A stretch of DNA of 62,587 bases from 2-02-FULL-49-11 sp040757655 (GCA_040757655.1 JBFLWV010000010.1:1-62587), one strand, 5' to 3'. Positions 23,281 to 32,817 are shown, counted from the first letter of the stretch. Notes: generated from the sequence alone by a model not told the origin. Numbers and translations are program-made.

Positions 23281-24561
23281 TCATTTTAATCTTACTCGAA
23301 ACACTTTCTCAAACGTCTCCAGGAAAAGTGAGGAGCTGTCCTGCGTAAGGTAGAGCTTACTCACGTCTTTCACGGTTTGCAGTCCTTCTTCCACTGGCAC
23401 GGCAATGCGGTGGTTGATGCCGCTGCCCAAGTCTGTCCGCCACAGGCTGTAGACGATGTTGCGCGCGGCATCCGGCACAAGCCCCGCACCAGGCGGGAGC
23501 TCGTCAGGCACGGCGCAATACACCGTCATGCTGTCTGCACCAAACGCGCAGCGATCTACCCACGTCGACAATCCCAATGCGTATTGACGCTGACCTGTCC
23601 GCTCTCCCCCAACGTCTGCCACCCACACCACAGGGATATACCCAGCGCTTGCAAGCACCGTGGAGTAGAGCATGCGCCTGCCGTCCGGAGACCAGATGCC
23701 GGAGAATTGCGACCCTTCCACTTCAAGCGACTTGAAATTCTCTCCCTGCATGCCGATGAAAAATATCTCTTCGCGGTCGATGCCAGAGGGCTTTCGGTAC
23801 GTGGCAACGACTTTGTAGTCAGGCGACCACTGGGGATCCACGAGCATCCCGCGGTCGCCGGTTGCCTGCACTGCTTTTGCGCCAGTCCCGTCCACATTGG
23901 AAACCACGACCCAGTTATCGCGCACGTCTCCGGTCTCTAATTTATAGGATAGAGCCCCCCCGTCTTGCCTGAAAGAGGGCGCCGTCAAGTCCCGCGGCAG
24001 CACCGCGCTCTTTTTGGTCGTGAAGTCGTAGTACACGTTCGAGCCGTCCTCATACTCAAGGATCGCGCTGTCCCCTTGCGGCGCCCATACGACATCTGCA
24101 ACGCCAGGGAAGGACTCATTAGAAAGCAGACGCTTTCCTGTCCCGTCAGCGCTTACGCGGTAAAATTTGGTATCAGTTGGATTGTAATAACTCAAACCCC
24201 CGCTAGGACTCACGTCAATGTTCATAGGGAACCCTTCCACAACCGCTTCCGCGCGCGTTTCTCTTCCGCGCGCCACGTCATCAACCACGGGCTGATAACC
24301 GGTACCTAAAGGCTGACCAGCAGTTTCTCCTCCGCGCTCAATCGGCAGTCCTCCCTCTGTAGGCCCTCGCACCTGCCCGCCTCTCCCTTCCTCGGCACCC
24401 GGCAAAGCGCCCACGCCGCCCCCTTCCCGCGGCGCGACGCCGGGTACGCTAAACAAACCAAACCGCCAGCCGATGAAAATAATGATTGCGGCGGTGCCGA
24501 TGACCCCAAACATGATGAGGCCGATGCCGATTAAAAATCTGACATTGAAACGTGGTAACAT
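23281..24561 (-). CDS. Membrane-anchored TolB-like beta-propeller protein
   Basis: A 426-residue protein with one N-terminal membrane helix (about 8-32), a Gly/Arg/Glu-rich linker (about 35-90) and a C-terminal six-bladed propeller. TolB-type blades are visible as WAPQGDSAIL, WSPDYKVVATY and WSPDGRRMLYS. It would sit on the outer face of the membrane as a binding platform. It is in the middle of the T4SS locus, so a scaffold role for secretion is inferred. No catalytic motif is seen. Confidence 0.8.
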   Translation of the reverse strand: MLPRFNVRFLIGIGLIMFGVIGTAAIIIFIGWRFGLFSVPGVAPREGGGVGALPGAEEGRGGQVRGPTEGGLPIERGGETAGQPLGTGYQPVVDDVARGRETRAEAVVEGFPMNIDVSPSGGLSYYNPTDTKFYRVSADGTGKRLLSNESFPGVADVVWAPQGDSAILEYEDGSNVYYDFTTKKSAVLPRDLTAPSFRQDGGALSYKLETGDVRDNWVVVSNVDGTGAKAVQATGDRGMLVDPQWSPDYKVVATYRKPSGIDREEIFFIGMQGENFKSLEVEGSQFSGIWSPDGRRMLYSTVLASAGYIPVVWVADVGGERTGQRQYALGLSTWVDRCAFGADSMTVYCAVPDELPPGAGLVPDAARNIVYSLWRTDLGSGINHRIAVPVEEGLQTVKDVSKLYLTQDSSSLFLETFEKVFRVRLK

Positions 24562-24758
24562 AGTAAATCAAACACAAAATTACTAACTGTAAGATATAAA
24601 CTCAAAACTTAAATCTCAAAGCGCAAAACTATAACGCAAAACTAAAAAGCTTTGAGATTTGAGATATGGATTTGAGATTTGAGTTCTGACATTTGAGTTA
24701 TGCTGTTGCGGTTTGAAATTCTCGTTGGCATTTGAACTTTGATCTTTGGCATTTTCAA
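24562..24758. repeat. A/T-arm inverted repeat between the TolB-like gene and its upstream neighbour
   Basis: CTCAAA-type A-rich arm (about 24598-24650) and TTTGAG/TTTGGC-type T-rich arm (about 24651-24757). No open frame of note. Confidence 0.7.
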
Positions 24759-25634
24759 TTAGCCGGGCAACTCCTTCTTCTCCTCCAGAGAGGACGGCTT
24801 GGTTTCCACTTCTGATCGGAAATAAATGTAGAGCACCGAAAAAGTCCAGATGGGGATAAAGCCAAGCCCCGGAATCATCTCTAAAAGGGCAGGCCCCAGT
24901 GAGCGGACAAGGCGCGTCGCGAAAGAGAGATTGTTCTTCCCCAACATCGCCCAAAACGTCAACCCGATCAAAGCGTCCACGATCCAATCAAGCCATGAGG
25001 CAAGCTCCAAGGTACCTACGTCCAGACAATCCTTAAACACTGCCATGCCGATGAGAATGAGCCACACCATGAATGAATGCGGCCGCGCCTGTATTCCATG
25101 CAATTTCTTCGGCCTTTTCTTAAATTTATCCCACGCGCCTTTTACGTTTCCCTTCATTAAATTTTTCTTCCATTCATTACGCTGCTGGTCATTCATTCGC
25201 TTAAACGCCGCTTCGCGTTCTGCTACACGGCTCATGGCGCCCGCGACGCCTTGGGGGCTCTTCGCCATGGCTCCGAAAGAATTTGCTAAAGGGCCTCCCC
25301 CCATCATTTTTGTCATACCCTTCCCCATTCTTCCCGCCGTCTTTCCAATACCAGCCATATGTTTCTCGTTCTGCTTCTGCCGCGCCAACTCATGCACATA
25401 CTGCTGCTGTTGACGCGCGGCATCATGCTCTGCCTGACGCTGGCGAATTTTATCCAGAAACCCCTGCTTCTCACCCTCCGGTGGACGTTGTCCCGTCGCG
25501 CTATAGCTTCGGTCCCCTCGATCCTTTGCCTGCATCACACCTCCTGCGCCTACCTGTCCTTGCTTGTACAAATTCTTCAATTCCTTCTTTCTATCCTTGC
25601 TGGGGATGTTTGGTTGTGCTTCCGTAGCGGGCAT
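24759..25634 (-). CDS. T4SS locus membrane protein with a basic cytoplasmic N terminus
   Basis: A 291-residue protein. Residues 1-185 are hydrophilic, very basic and rich in Gln/Gly/Met (MGKGMTKMMGGGP), probably cytoplasmic and partly disordered. The C-terminal 100 residues contain three or four hydrophobic segments (about 188-205, 215-235, 255-278). The extreme C terminus is charged. No known family is recognised. Its constant place beside VirB8-like and VirB4 genes suggests a T4SS accessory membrane protein. Confidence 0.7.
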   Translation of the reverse strand: MPATEAQPNIPSKDRKKELKNLYKQGQVGAGGVMQAKDRGDRSYSATGQRPPEGEKQGFLDKIRQRQAEHDAARQQQQYVHELARQKQNEKHMAGIGKTAGRMGKGMTKMMGGGPLANSFGAMAKSPQGVAGAMSRVAEREAAFKRMNDQQRNEWKKNLMKGNVKGAWDKFKKRPKKLHGIQARPHSFMVWLILIGMAVFKDCLDVGTLELASWLDWIVDALIGLTFWAMLGKNNLSFATRLVRSLGPALLEMIPGLGFIPIWTFSVLYIYFRSEVETKPSSLEEKKELPG

Positions 25635-25748
25635 ATAGATCTGCGAGATAATTCAAAGGTCAAAAATCAAAACTTAAAATTGCAACTTAAAATCCAAAAG
25701 TTTTAACTTTTAACTTGAACCTTTGACTTTTGCCTTTTGAATTTTGAC
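25635..25748. repeat. A/T-arm inverted repeat
   Basis: An A-rich arm (GGTCAAAAATCAAAACTTAAA) faces a T-rich arm (TTTTAACTTGAACCTTTGAC) between the two membrane protein genes. Confidence 0.7.
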
Positions 25749-26393
25749 TTATGGTTCAGCTTTCTCCGGGCGCCAGTACGCGCCACTCACCTTCCACATC
25801 CCCTCCTCCTTAGCCATGCGCACTTCCAGCTCCTGATACCACACCCGCATATTTCCTCCAAGACCATGCGATTCCACGCGCTGGGTATTGACTATAAAAG
25901 TCGCCAAATCCTGGTTTGGGTTGAATTCATGCTCCTTCACGCTCAACGCTTTCGTGCGCACGCCAAGATAAAGGGTACGATCTGCCCCTGTTACGCCTTG
26001 CGCGCGCTCCTGCGTGAGGGCAAACGCTTGCATGCCTTTAGTCATGAAGGGTATGATGGTCTGTGCATGAAAAACGTCCTGCTGGTTTGAATAACTTCCC
26101 CATCGTTCTGCAAATACGAGCGCAAGCTGGGTGAGGTCGCTGTGAAGCTGCGCCTGTGGGTCGAGAGGTAGGGATGCTTTGGGTGTGGCAGGATTGGCGC
26201 GCGGCTGATTTTGCGGCGGCGCAGTAGGTTGTGGGGGGGTGGCAGCGGCTGGCTGCTGCTGCACTGACTCGATTAACGTTTTCGTATCCGTAGAGAGAGG
26301 CGCGCGCGTCCTGCGGAGTGCAAAAAAGTACGCGAACGCGGCGAGAAGAAGAATGCCGGAAAATATTAACAATAATCTTATACGAGAACTCAT
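25749..26393 (-). CDS. VirB8-like T4SS assembly protein
   Basis: A 214-residue bitopic protein: a short cytoplasmic start, one membrane helix (about 7-26), a Pro/Gln/Ala-rich linker (about 45-80) and a C-terminal domain of about 120 residues whose helix-sheet pattern (ALVFAERWGSYSNQQD...WYQELEVRMAKEEGMWKVSGAYW) looks like the NTF2-like fold of VirB8/TcpC. The family assignment comes from topology and pattern, not from a strong motif. ATG 26393 is chosen over a GTG two codons upstream. It lies between the S23 copy 2 gene and the gene at 24759. Confidence 0.65.
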   Translation of the reverse strand: MSSRIRLLLIFSGILLLAAFAYFFALRRTRAPLSTDTKTLIESVQQQPAAATPPQPTAPPQNQPRANPATPKASLPLDPQAQLHSDLTQLALVFAERWGSYSNQQDVFHAQTIIPFMTKGMQAFALTQERAQGVTGADRTLYLGVRTKALSVKEHEFNPNQDLATFIVNTQRVESHGLGGNMRVWYQELEVRMAKEEGMWKVSGAYWRPEKAEP

Positions 26394-26482
26394 AAGCACT
26401 TACTAATCCAAATCCCAAAAACCAAACGAAGAAATAACAACTCAAAACTCAAATCTCAGAACTCAAAGCCATAACGTAGAAC

Positions 26483-26875
26483 TTAGAACTTCTTTTTGCC
26501 TTTCATGGTAAGGAGGCTCGCACTGATCATCTTGCTCAACTGCTCTGCCTCGTCTAATAACGGGGTGATTGTTTCCTTGGTAGATAACTTACTGTCGCGC
26601 AACAGACAAAACCAGTAGAGGGTCTCATTGCAGCTTTTAAGGGAAATTTCGTAATACTTAATGAACTCTCTTTTGGAACTTGAGGATTTCGCTTCTACGA
26701 GATTGGCGCCTATCGAGGTGGCTGATCGCAAGAGCTGGTCGGTGAAAATCGCGTAGATTCTGTCATGAGGAAAATCCTTAACTAACATGATGACATCCAA
26801 TGAAAACCGATAGGCACGGTACTTCACATGAGCTTTGAGATCTGAGCTGTGGTTTTGAGATTTGAGTTCTGACAT
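26483..26875 (-). CDS. S23-type four-helix-bundle protein (copy 2)
   Basis: A 130-residue S23 family protein with LLRSATSIGANLVEAKSSSS and KSCNETLYWFCLL. It starts at ATG 26875 in a T-rich arm and ends beside an A-rich arm. Just upstream (26887-26905) the leftover sequence TTGAATTGTTCTTTATC matches the start of another S23 gene, so two elements seem to have met here. Confidence 0.9.
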   Translation of the reverse strand: MSELKSQNHSSDLKAHVKYRAYRFSLDVIMLVKDFPHDRIYAIFTDQLLRSATSIGANLVEAKSSSSKREFIKYYEISLKSCNETLYWFCLLRDSKLSTKETITPLLDEAEQLSKMISASLLTMKGKKKF

Positions 26876-26941
26876 TTGAGTTGATAATCTTGAATTGTTC
26901 TTTATCATTTTGCATTTTGGGATTTGGATTTTGGATTAGGG

Positions 26942-28873
26942 TTATTGCTGTTGTGTTGCTGTTTGCGCCCCTCCCGCAGCAGAGGGCGCCCCTTCCTGCT
27001 CCATCGTCTGGTCGAACTGGCGTTTGGCTTCCTCAATCTCCAAAAGCTGCCGAGGATCTGACGTGATGATCTGGTCCTCGGTGTAGGACGCAACCACCTT
27101 GATGGCCGCGTGCTTATTGCCCGCGAAGAAAATACCCTCTCCCACCCCGCTCTCGAGAAGCAGATACCGCTCCCCTTGCGTGAGGAGGAACACTTTTGCC
27201 ACCGCGTCAATGGCAGAAGGCGACTGGCGCAAGAGTATCTGGAGCCCGGAATTGTTCACAATCGCCTGCCCATAAGGGGATCCCAAGAAGTCATTCACAT
27301 CCTGCGTAATGGTGGAGAGGCCCAGGTAGTATTTGCGGCAGCGCTTTGCGAGGGCGTAGATGAATTTTGCAGAATCCTCGTGCTGCATAAGCCACCATGC
27401 CTCGTCAATGACAAGGATGCGTTTTTTAATGCTTGAGCGCACCACGTTCCAGATGAAATTGATGATGGTGTAGATTGCCATTGGACGGAGCTCGTCTTCC
27501 AAATCGCGCACCGAGAATACGACCAGCTGGTTATTGAGGTTAATGTTCGTGCGGTTATTGAGGAGCCCTGCAAACGTACCTTCAGTGTATTTTTTAAGTC
27601 GCAGCGCGATATCGTCGCCGCCTTCCATGCCGCGCAGGATATCCTCAAGGTCAGAGAGCACCGGCATTTCCGCGTGCGAAAGGTCCGAAGAGGGGGTAAT
27701 GTCTTTCTTGGCGTAGGTCTCAAGGATGGCGCGGTCGAGGAGCGAGTCCTCTTGGTGCGTGAGCTCCCCGATCATAATCCGGGTAAGCCCTTTGAGGGTA
27801 ATCACCGCGGAGCGGATGATATCGCCTGCCTTCGTGTCTTCCCCAACGGCACGGGGCAGGTCAAACGGGTTGATTTTGCTGTCAGAATTCAAGGATATGT
27901 TAATATAGGTGCCGCCCACCGCTTGCGCGAGGTATTGGTACTCGCGCTCCGGATCAATGATGATGACTTCCGTGCCGAACATGAGCGAGCGAAGGATCTC
28001 AAGCTTGATGGCATACGACTTGCCTGCGCCCGAGGTGGCAAACACCACCATGTTCGCATTTGGGAGCGAGAAACGGTCAAAAAGGACCAGGGAATTATTG
28101 TGGCGGTTGATGCCATAGAGCACCCCATGGTCGCTTGAGAGCTCCGCGGAAACAAAAGGGAATGACGATGCGGCAGGGGACGTATTCATGTTGAAACTTA
28201 CCCCCAGCTCATCAATGCCAAGGGGAAGCGTTGAATTGAACCCCTGCTCTGACTGCCAGGTGGCGCGCCGCGTAAACACGAGCTTTGATCCAATGAGGCT
28301 CTCCACCCGTTCAGTAAGCTTATTAAGCTCCTTAATGTCCGATGCGTACAAAGTAAGGTACAATGCACATTGGAAGAAGTGCTCTACCCCTTGAGTAATG
28401 TCATCACGCAGCTTTTCAATGTCTTGAAGGGCGGTCTCGCGTACCGGGTCGCGCGGAGCTCCTTTTTCCCGGTCTGCGGCAAGCTGCGCTTCCAGCACGC
28501 CTACTTTGTTCCTTAATTGCTTTAAGATGATTTCAGGATCAATGGGGTAAAAAAACATTCCCACGTCAAAGGTGGCGCTTAAGTCAATGATCGGCTCAAA
28601 CCATCCAACCGACACATAGCGAGGATAGGTGACCACGAACATCGTGCGCAGGAACATCCCCCCCAGTTCCAGATGGTCTGGCTGCACCCGAAGGGAAGAG
28701 GGCGCGATGAAGTCGCGGATGGACACTACCCCTTCCCGGTAGACTTTTTCCGCGCGCAGGAGCTCTTCTGAAGGAAGAGCGCCCTTTTCCACCCGCGCCG
28801 CCTCTCCTTGCGCTCTTGATACCGCTGAAGGAGCCTTTGGGGCGGACGATTTTTTCTTTAAGAAGTTGAACAT
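26942..28873 (-). CDS. virB4: VirB4-family T4SS ATPase
   Basis: A 643-residue VirB4/TraC-type ATPase, the conserved motor of type IV secretion. The N-terminal half is the VirB4 dimerisation domain. The C-terminal AAA+ domain has Walker A TSGAGKS (280-286), Walker B RILVIDEAWWLM and the later motifs TITQDVNDFLGS and NNSGLQILLRQS. A charged, Gln-rich tail ends the protein. It is the only clear T4SS motor here; no VirD4 or relaxase is visible in the window. ATG 28873 begins the MFNFLKKK start. Confidence 0.95.
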   Translation of the reverse strand: MFNFLKKKSSAPKAPSAVSRAQGEAARVEKGALPSEELLRAEKVYREGVVSIRDFIAPSSLRVQPDHLELGGMFLRTMFVVTYPRYVSVGWFEPIIDLSATFDVGMFFYPIDPEIILKQLRNKVGVLEAQLAADREKGAPRDPVRETALQDIEKLRDDITQGVEHFFQCALYLTLYASDIKELNKLTERVESLIGSKLVFTRRATWQSEQGFNSTLPLGIDELGVSFNMNTSPAASSFPFVSAELSSDHGVLYGINRHNNSLVLFDRFSLPNANMVVFATSGAGKSYAIKLEILRSLMFGTEVIIIDPEREYQYLAQAVGGTYINISLNSDSKINPFDLPRAVGEDTKAGDIIRSAVITLKGLTRIMIGELTHQEDSLLDRAILETYAKKDITPSSDLSHAEMPVLSDLEDILRGMEGGDDIALRLKKYTEGTFAGLLNNRTNINLNNQLVVFSVRDLEDELRPMAIYTIINFIWNVVRSSIKKRILVIDEAWWLMQHEDSAKFIYALAKRCRKYYLGLSTITQDVNDFLGSPYGQAIVNNSGLQILLRQSPSAIDAVAKVFLLTQGERYLLLESGVGEGIFFAGNKHAAIKVVASYTEDQIITSDPRQLLEIEEAKRQFDQTMEQEGAPSAAGGAQTATQQQ

Positions 28874-28981
28874 GAACTTTAATGTAAACCCCAAAATCCA
28901 AAAACCAAAATGATAATCAAGAATTTATAAATTTTGGGCTATCATTTTGCATTTTGGGATTTGGATTTTAAATTAGTACCG
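28874..28981. repeat. A/T-arm inverted repeat between the two VirB4-type genes
   Basis: The A-rich arm CCAAAATCCAAAAACC is followed by AAAATGATA. The T-rich arm TATCATTTTGCATTTTGGG lies opposite, around a 25-bp AT-rich centre. Confidence 0.75.
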
Positions 28982-29668
28982 TTATTCTTCCACCTCCATC
29001 TTCTCCATCGCGGGCGCTCTTTCGCTCACCATCACCTCTGGATTGTAGGTCGCATAGAGAAGTTCTATAAGCGACTGGGTATCAAGCTCCACCGCATTCA
29101 AACCCATCGCCTGCAGGCCGCCTCGCAGGTGCGCCACATTCCTATCAAGTGATAAGCGGTACTGCCGGAATTTCTCTTCCTTCATTTTAATAAGTTTGGT
29201 AAGTGAGAATGTTTCGGAGAGTCTGGTAACGAGACTCTTCTGTTTATCAGAAACCGGATTATAGGGAACCGCGACATAGAACCGCTTCGACACAATATCG
29301 CCAAGGCTCACGAGCTCCGTAATGAATTGCCGGTAATCTGCCATCTGAATGCGGAGAAGGTCATTGGACTGCTCCCGTTCGCGCTGTTTCAGGTCGTCAA
29401 GGTACGTATCAATGAGAAAGCGGCGCGACTGAATGATGATTTGCACGGAAAAGGAAAGTGAATTGAGAAACGAAATGTATCCCTGGACCGTGGCCGCCTG
29501 CTCTTCGGGAGATTTGAGCGCAAAGTTCACTGAGGACACGAGGAGTACTGCGCGGAGGCTCCCATCCTTGAGGATAATCGTATTATCACGAACCTCCGCA
29601 ATCGGCAAATACCGCTGGGTTGATGGCGGATGAGTCTTTTTCTTACTGACGCCTGGTTGGATGGACAT
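28982..29668 (-). CDS. VirB4 N-terminal-domain-like (TraC-like) T4SS protein
   Basis: A 228-residue protein that matches the N-terminal module of VirB4/TraC-family proteins: an early beta-rich part (RYLPIAEVRDNTIILKDG), then ALKSPEEQ and QIIIQSRR motifs and a helical coiled segment. There is no ATPase domain; the motor is encoded by the next gene. The split arrangement PrgI, TraC-like, VirB4 is typical of Gram-positive-like and CPR T4SS loci. The start ATG 29668 has a good Shine-Dalgarno (AAGGA, 6 nt away), unusual in this window. Confidence 0.85.
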   Translation of the reverse strand: MSIQPGVSKKKTHPPSTQRYLPIAEVRDNTIILKDGSLRAVLLVSSVNFALKSPEEQAATVQGYISFLNSLSFSVQIIIQSRRFLIDTYLDDLKQREREQSNDLLRIQMADYRQFITELVSLGDIVSKRFYVAVPYNPVSDKQKSLVTRLSETFSLTKLIKMKEEKFRQYRLSLDRNVAHLRGGLQAMGLNAVELDTQSLIELLYATYNPEVMVSERAPAMEKMEVEE

Positions 29669-29789
29669 ACCTTCCTTAATGTAAAAACCAAAATCCAAAA
29701 ATCAAAATGATAGATGATAATCCAAAATATTTGAGGTTATCGTCCCGAAGGGACTCTTTCATTTTGGATTTTGGGATTTGCATTTTGCA
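29669..29789. repeat. A/T-arm inverted repeat with central GC hairpin
   Basis: A-rich and T-rich arms surround TCGTCCCGAAGGGAC at about 29738. The upstream edge supplies the AAGGAAGG ribosome binding site of the TraC-like gene. Confidence 0.7.
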
Positions 29790-30218
29790 TTATTTATCTT
29801 GCTCTGCCTCATACACCCCTCCCGTATCCACTTCAAGCGCAAGCTCCGCAAGACGGGCGTGACTAAAGCGTCGATGAGGCTGTTCAAGTACGGCAGATAC
29901 CTCCTCGCCCTGCATGGTCGCTTCAAGACTCTCCGCATCAGATTTGCTCCACACCCGCAATGAGGGTTTCATCCCGAGCTGAAACACAGAAAGAAGAAAA
30001 TGATGAAAATACCTTCCATTTACTTTATAAAAGCCAAAGAGCCCCACCAGTCCAAACGTGACGAGCGCAATGAGGATAAACAGAGAGATGTCAAACAGCT
30101 TGTAGCATATCACAAGGAAGAGGCCGGCCACGATCATTATGATGAACTGCCGCGTGGTAATCGGCCCTAAGATTTTATCTTCCACATCGATAAATTGTGG
30201 CACGACGAATTGATCCAT
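29790..30218 (-). CDS. PrgI family T4SS membrane protein
   Basis: A 142-residue PrgI-family protein (PF12666-like; VirB3-like position). The conserved start FVVPQFIDVEDKILGPIT is followed by two membrane helices (about 22-40 and 44-62) and a short soluble tail. It assembles with VirB4 in the inner membrane. ATG 30218 has the same AAGGAAGGT-ATG start context as the next gene. Confidence 0.92.
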   Translation of the reverse strand: MDQFVVPQFIDVEDKILGPITTRQFIIMIVAGLFLVICYKLFDISLFILIALVTFGLVGLFGFYKVNGRYFHHFLLSVFQLGMKPSLRVWSKSDAESLEATMQGEEVSAVLEQPHRRFSHARLAELALEVDTGGVYEAEQDK

Positions 30219-30351
30219 ACCTTCCTTAATGTAAACTCCAAAATTCAAAACCCAAAATGATATATTATAATTTAAAATATTTGAGGGGATCGTCCCGACC
30301 GCGTCGGGACACCTTCATTTTGATTTTTAGGATTTGATTTTTGCATTACTA
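30219..30351. repeat. A/T-arm inverted repeat with central GC hairpin
   Basis: The arms surround the hairpin TCCCGACCGCGTCGGGA at about 30293-30309, between the PrgI gene and the gene at 30352. Confidence 0.75.
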
Positions 30352-31605
30352 CTAGTATGCCAGTTTTCGGTTGATGTCCGCAATAGCGTCAAATTCATCT
30401 TTGGTAAACACCGGATGCTTTTTCTTCACGTGCTCCTCGATCACGTGCGCCACGTCCATCCCTTTCTCGAGGCTTTCTGCGCCGACCACCAGATACAGCT
30501 GATGCAAGGGTGATGATTTCCAGGCGAGCACTCCCTCGTTTCTCTTCAAAAGCGATTCATCAGCGAGCAATTCTATTTTTTCCACCACCTTTGCGGCCAT
30601 CATGGGCGCCGTGGCGCCTAAACGACGGAAATCTTCAATCGTCATAGTTTTGAGTTCGTCAATTGGCCCCATCACCCTCCGAAAGGTGCGCACATCCGTG
30701 ACCGTCGAACGTAATTCTGCCGCTGGCGCCTTCGGAGGCGCGACAGGAGGAGAGACTTTGACTGGAGGCGTAACCGCTTGACGAGCCACTTCTGTTATGG
30801 CTTCTGGCTTCTGGCTTCTGGCTTCTGGCTTATAGGATGGATGCACAAACGGCCGCGGTTCCTTGACCACAAGTGACGGCACCTCAAATGGCTTTGCAGG
30901 AGCCGCAGCAACACGAGCAATCGCAGGTCCTCCCCCTTCCTTCTGTGGGACACGCAAAGGCGCGGGAGCTTCTTCTTCTGGTTTCACTGGAGTCACTTTC
31001 ACTCCTCGCACTTCATCTTCAAACGCGCCTCGTCGCTCCTCTATAAACTGGAGAAGCGTCTGCGCGGCTGCATTATCCATATTCACACCTCCCAATTCCC
31101 GCGGCCGCATCAACACCTCTTTTGTTTCCATGAGATCCCTTACGTCTCTGAGTCGAGAAACAATGACCCGCACAAGCCGAGGACGAATCTCTGGGTCAAC
31201 CGGGAGGTTTGCTGTCTTCAAAATTTCATCTGCCTTCTTATTCACGAGCTCGTGGATCTTCTCAATGCGCTCTTTATCGCCCGCCTGACGGTACCCGTCA
31301 ATTTCCTCCTCATCGCCCACATCTACATAATAACGGGCAACGGGCTTCAGAGCCTGCCTAGCGGCCACAGGCGGAGATGCGCGTGCGGGCACGTCTGCAC
31401 GCGCGGGAGGCGTGGTCGGCGATTTCACCGGTGCGCCAACCGGGAGAGGAGCACGTTCGAGACCTATGTGCTTTACGCGATCATTATGAGATGCGCGCGA
31501 CGCATCCCAATCCTCCAGTTTGCCGTTCTTGAGCACCTTGAAACGCCCGTCCGCATCACGGACGACCAGCTCATTCATTGGATTGTGCACCACAGAATCT
31601 GCCAT
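30352..31605 (-). CDS. Soluble T4SS locus protein of unknown function
   Basis: A 417-residue hydrophilic protein. An N-terminal segment (about 1-55), a helical domain (about 90-210, with ERIEKIHELVNKKADEILKT), a long Pro/Ala/Val-rich linker (about 210-330) and a C-terminal helical domain (about 325-417) are visible. A CTTCTGG microsatellite inside the linker encodes PEARSQKPEA in frame. There is no membrane segment and no known family recognised. It is probably a cytoplasmic partner encoded upstream of PrgI. Confidence 0.75.
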   Translation of the reverse strand: MADSVVHNPMNELVVRDADGRFKVLKNGKLEDWDASRASHNDRVKHIGLERAPLPVGAPVKSPTTPPARADVPARASPPVAARQALKPVARYYVDVGDEEEIDGYRQAGDKERIEKIHELVNKKADEILKTANLPVDPEIRPRLVRVIVSRLRDVRDLMETKEVLMRPRELGGVNMDNAAAQTLLQFIEERRGAFEDEVRGVKVTPVKPEEEAPAPLRVPQKEGGGPAIARVAAAPAKPFEVPSLVVKEPRPFVHPSYKPEARSQKPEAITEVARQAVTPPVKVSPPVAPPKAPAAELRSTVTDVRTFRRVMGPIDELKTMTIEDFRRLGATAPMMAAKVVEKIELLADESLLKRNEGVLAWKSSPLHQLYLVVGAESLEKGMDVAHVIEEHVKKKHPVFTKDEFDAIADINRKLAY

Positions 31606-31646
31606 ACCGTTACTATGTGTTAAAACTGGTTGCAGTGAACATTTTA

Positions 31647-32420
31647 TCATGTTTTGAACTTCTCACGAATCCGTGCCTGCTCAACCTGGTACCATTTCTG
31701 CTCGTCATCTAATTTCTTTTCCAGCGATTCAACCAATTTCCTCATCAACCAGTCGGTTTTATTGATGAGTTCCAGGAATATCTCGCATGTCAAGTCTTCC
31801 GGTTGAATCTTGGCTAAAGGAGAATAAAGGACAGTTAAAGGACGATACGTGAAATTATTATCCTTTATCATCCTATATCTTCCTTTATCACCCTGTAACG
31901 CGCGATGAAATTCCCCAAGGTCAGTGCCGATGCTCTCAAAACTCGATCCTGGTCTAGATCTTAAAAACCCATCCTCGGTCATCTCGCGCACATCGCCTTT
32001 CACTTCTTCCAAACTGCCTTGACTGTAACTGATGAAATCGAGATACTCCCGCGTCGTCGCTCGCTTGTAGCCCTCCTCAATGTTCCGCACCACGCTCCTG
32101 GCAGCGTCATCAACCTGTGCTTTCCTGCGATATTCAGATTTCGGCAACGCATCAGTCGTGAGACGAACCAAATAGCGCAGCAATACAGCGTTCGACCACT
32201 GCACCAGGTAGCGATATCCTTCCGGATCCTGCCATACCCGTGATCGCTGTTGCGGACGCTCTGGCTGCGATAATTCCCATAGGGTTTTCATCCGCATGAA
32301 GGCTCCTACTTCGCTAGAATTCAATCCCGCCAAATCACAATGAGGAAAATCATTTGGTGCTTGTGACCAATCGGGATTATGGTCATCAAATTTTGCTATA
32401 AACTTTTTCACGTCCGACAT
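31647..32420 (-). CDS. Long S23-type four-helix-bundle protein
   Basis: A 257-residue protein. The central part AARSVVRNIEEGYKRATTRE plus EYLDFISYSQGSLEEVK matches the four-helix-bundle family, but it carries an extra N-terminal ~75 residues and a C-terminal extension. A CCTTTATC-type repeat contributes RYRMIKDNNF in frame. It has no A/T arms around it, unlike the four short copies. It is next to the cassette array, and the truncated gene end at 32480-32559 lies directly upstream. Confidence 0.75.
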   Translation of the reverse strand: MSDVKKFIAKFDDHNPDWSQAPNDFPHCDLAGLNSSEVGAFMRMKTLWELSQPERPQQRSRVWQDPEGYRYLVQWSNAVLLRYLVRLTTDALPKSEYRRKAQVDDAARSVVRNIEEGYKRATTREYLDFISYSQGSLEEVKGDVREMTEDGFLRSRPGSSFESIGTDLGEFHRALQGDKGRYRMIKDNNFTYRPLTVLYSPLAKIQPEDLTCEIFLELINKTDWLMRKLVESLEKKLDDEQKWYQVEQARIREKFKT

Positions 32421-32479
32421 ATCGAGCCTTTATTTACGTTCAACCATCCTTTATCCTCCTCTTTCTTCCTTTATATCAT

Positions 32480-32559
32480 CCAACCACCTGAACTCACCCG
32501 TCTCTAAATCTCCATATGCTAAATGAGAATATTCAAGTTCGCCTGCCTTGCGGCATTCA
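32480..32559 (-). pseudogene. 3'-end fragment D of the 35619-37043 gene
   Basis: Read on the minus strand it gives ECRKAGELEYSHLAYGDLET, nearly the C terminus of the 474-residue protein. The similarity breaks off at 32559, exactly where the GIY-YIG cassette begins. Confidence 0.8.
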
Positions 32560-32817
32560 CCCCGTTAGAGAAAGGAAACGCTTCAAGCGATTTTTAAGAT
32601 ACCGCTTCCCCATCCCAGTCTTCAGATATTTTTCCCGAACTCGCGCATCATGGTCATTAATGCAAGCTTCATAGTAAATCAACTGAAATGGACCCCTGCC
32701 TGTTGTCGATGTTACCTTTCCTTCATTGTGCTCCCTGAAGCGTTTCCGTAGATCGCCCGAAGAACCTGTATACCATTTCCTATCCTTTAAACTTTGCAAA
32801 ACGTACGTATAGACCAT
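32557..32817 (-). CDS. GIY-YIG family endonuclease-like protein
   Basis: An 86-residue stand-alone GIY-YIG protein (UvrC-like nuclease superfamily, YhbQ/UPF0213-like). It starts with the YTYVLQSLKDRKWYTGSS core, followed by the conserved Arg (DLRKRFREH) and a C-terminal KTGMGKRYLKNR. Such small proteins are often linked to mobile DNA. It lies between truncated copies C and D and is bounded by 11-bp inverted repeats (32560-32570 and 32930-32940); the left one overlaps the end of the gene. Confidence 0.9.
   Translation of the reverse strand: MVYTYVLQSLKDRKWYTGSSGDLRKRFREHNEGKVTSTTGRGPFQLIYYEACINDHDARVREKYLKTGMGKRYLKNRLKRFLSLTG

Noticed and set aside
21733..30351. CRISPR array in the repeated A/T-rich spacers
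   Set aside because: The repeats are imperfect inverted arms at gene junctions with irregular spacing; no constant direct repeat with unique spacers and no cas gene is visible.
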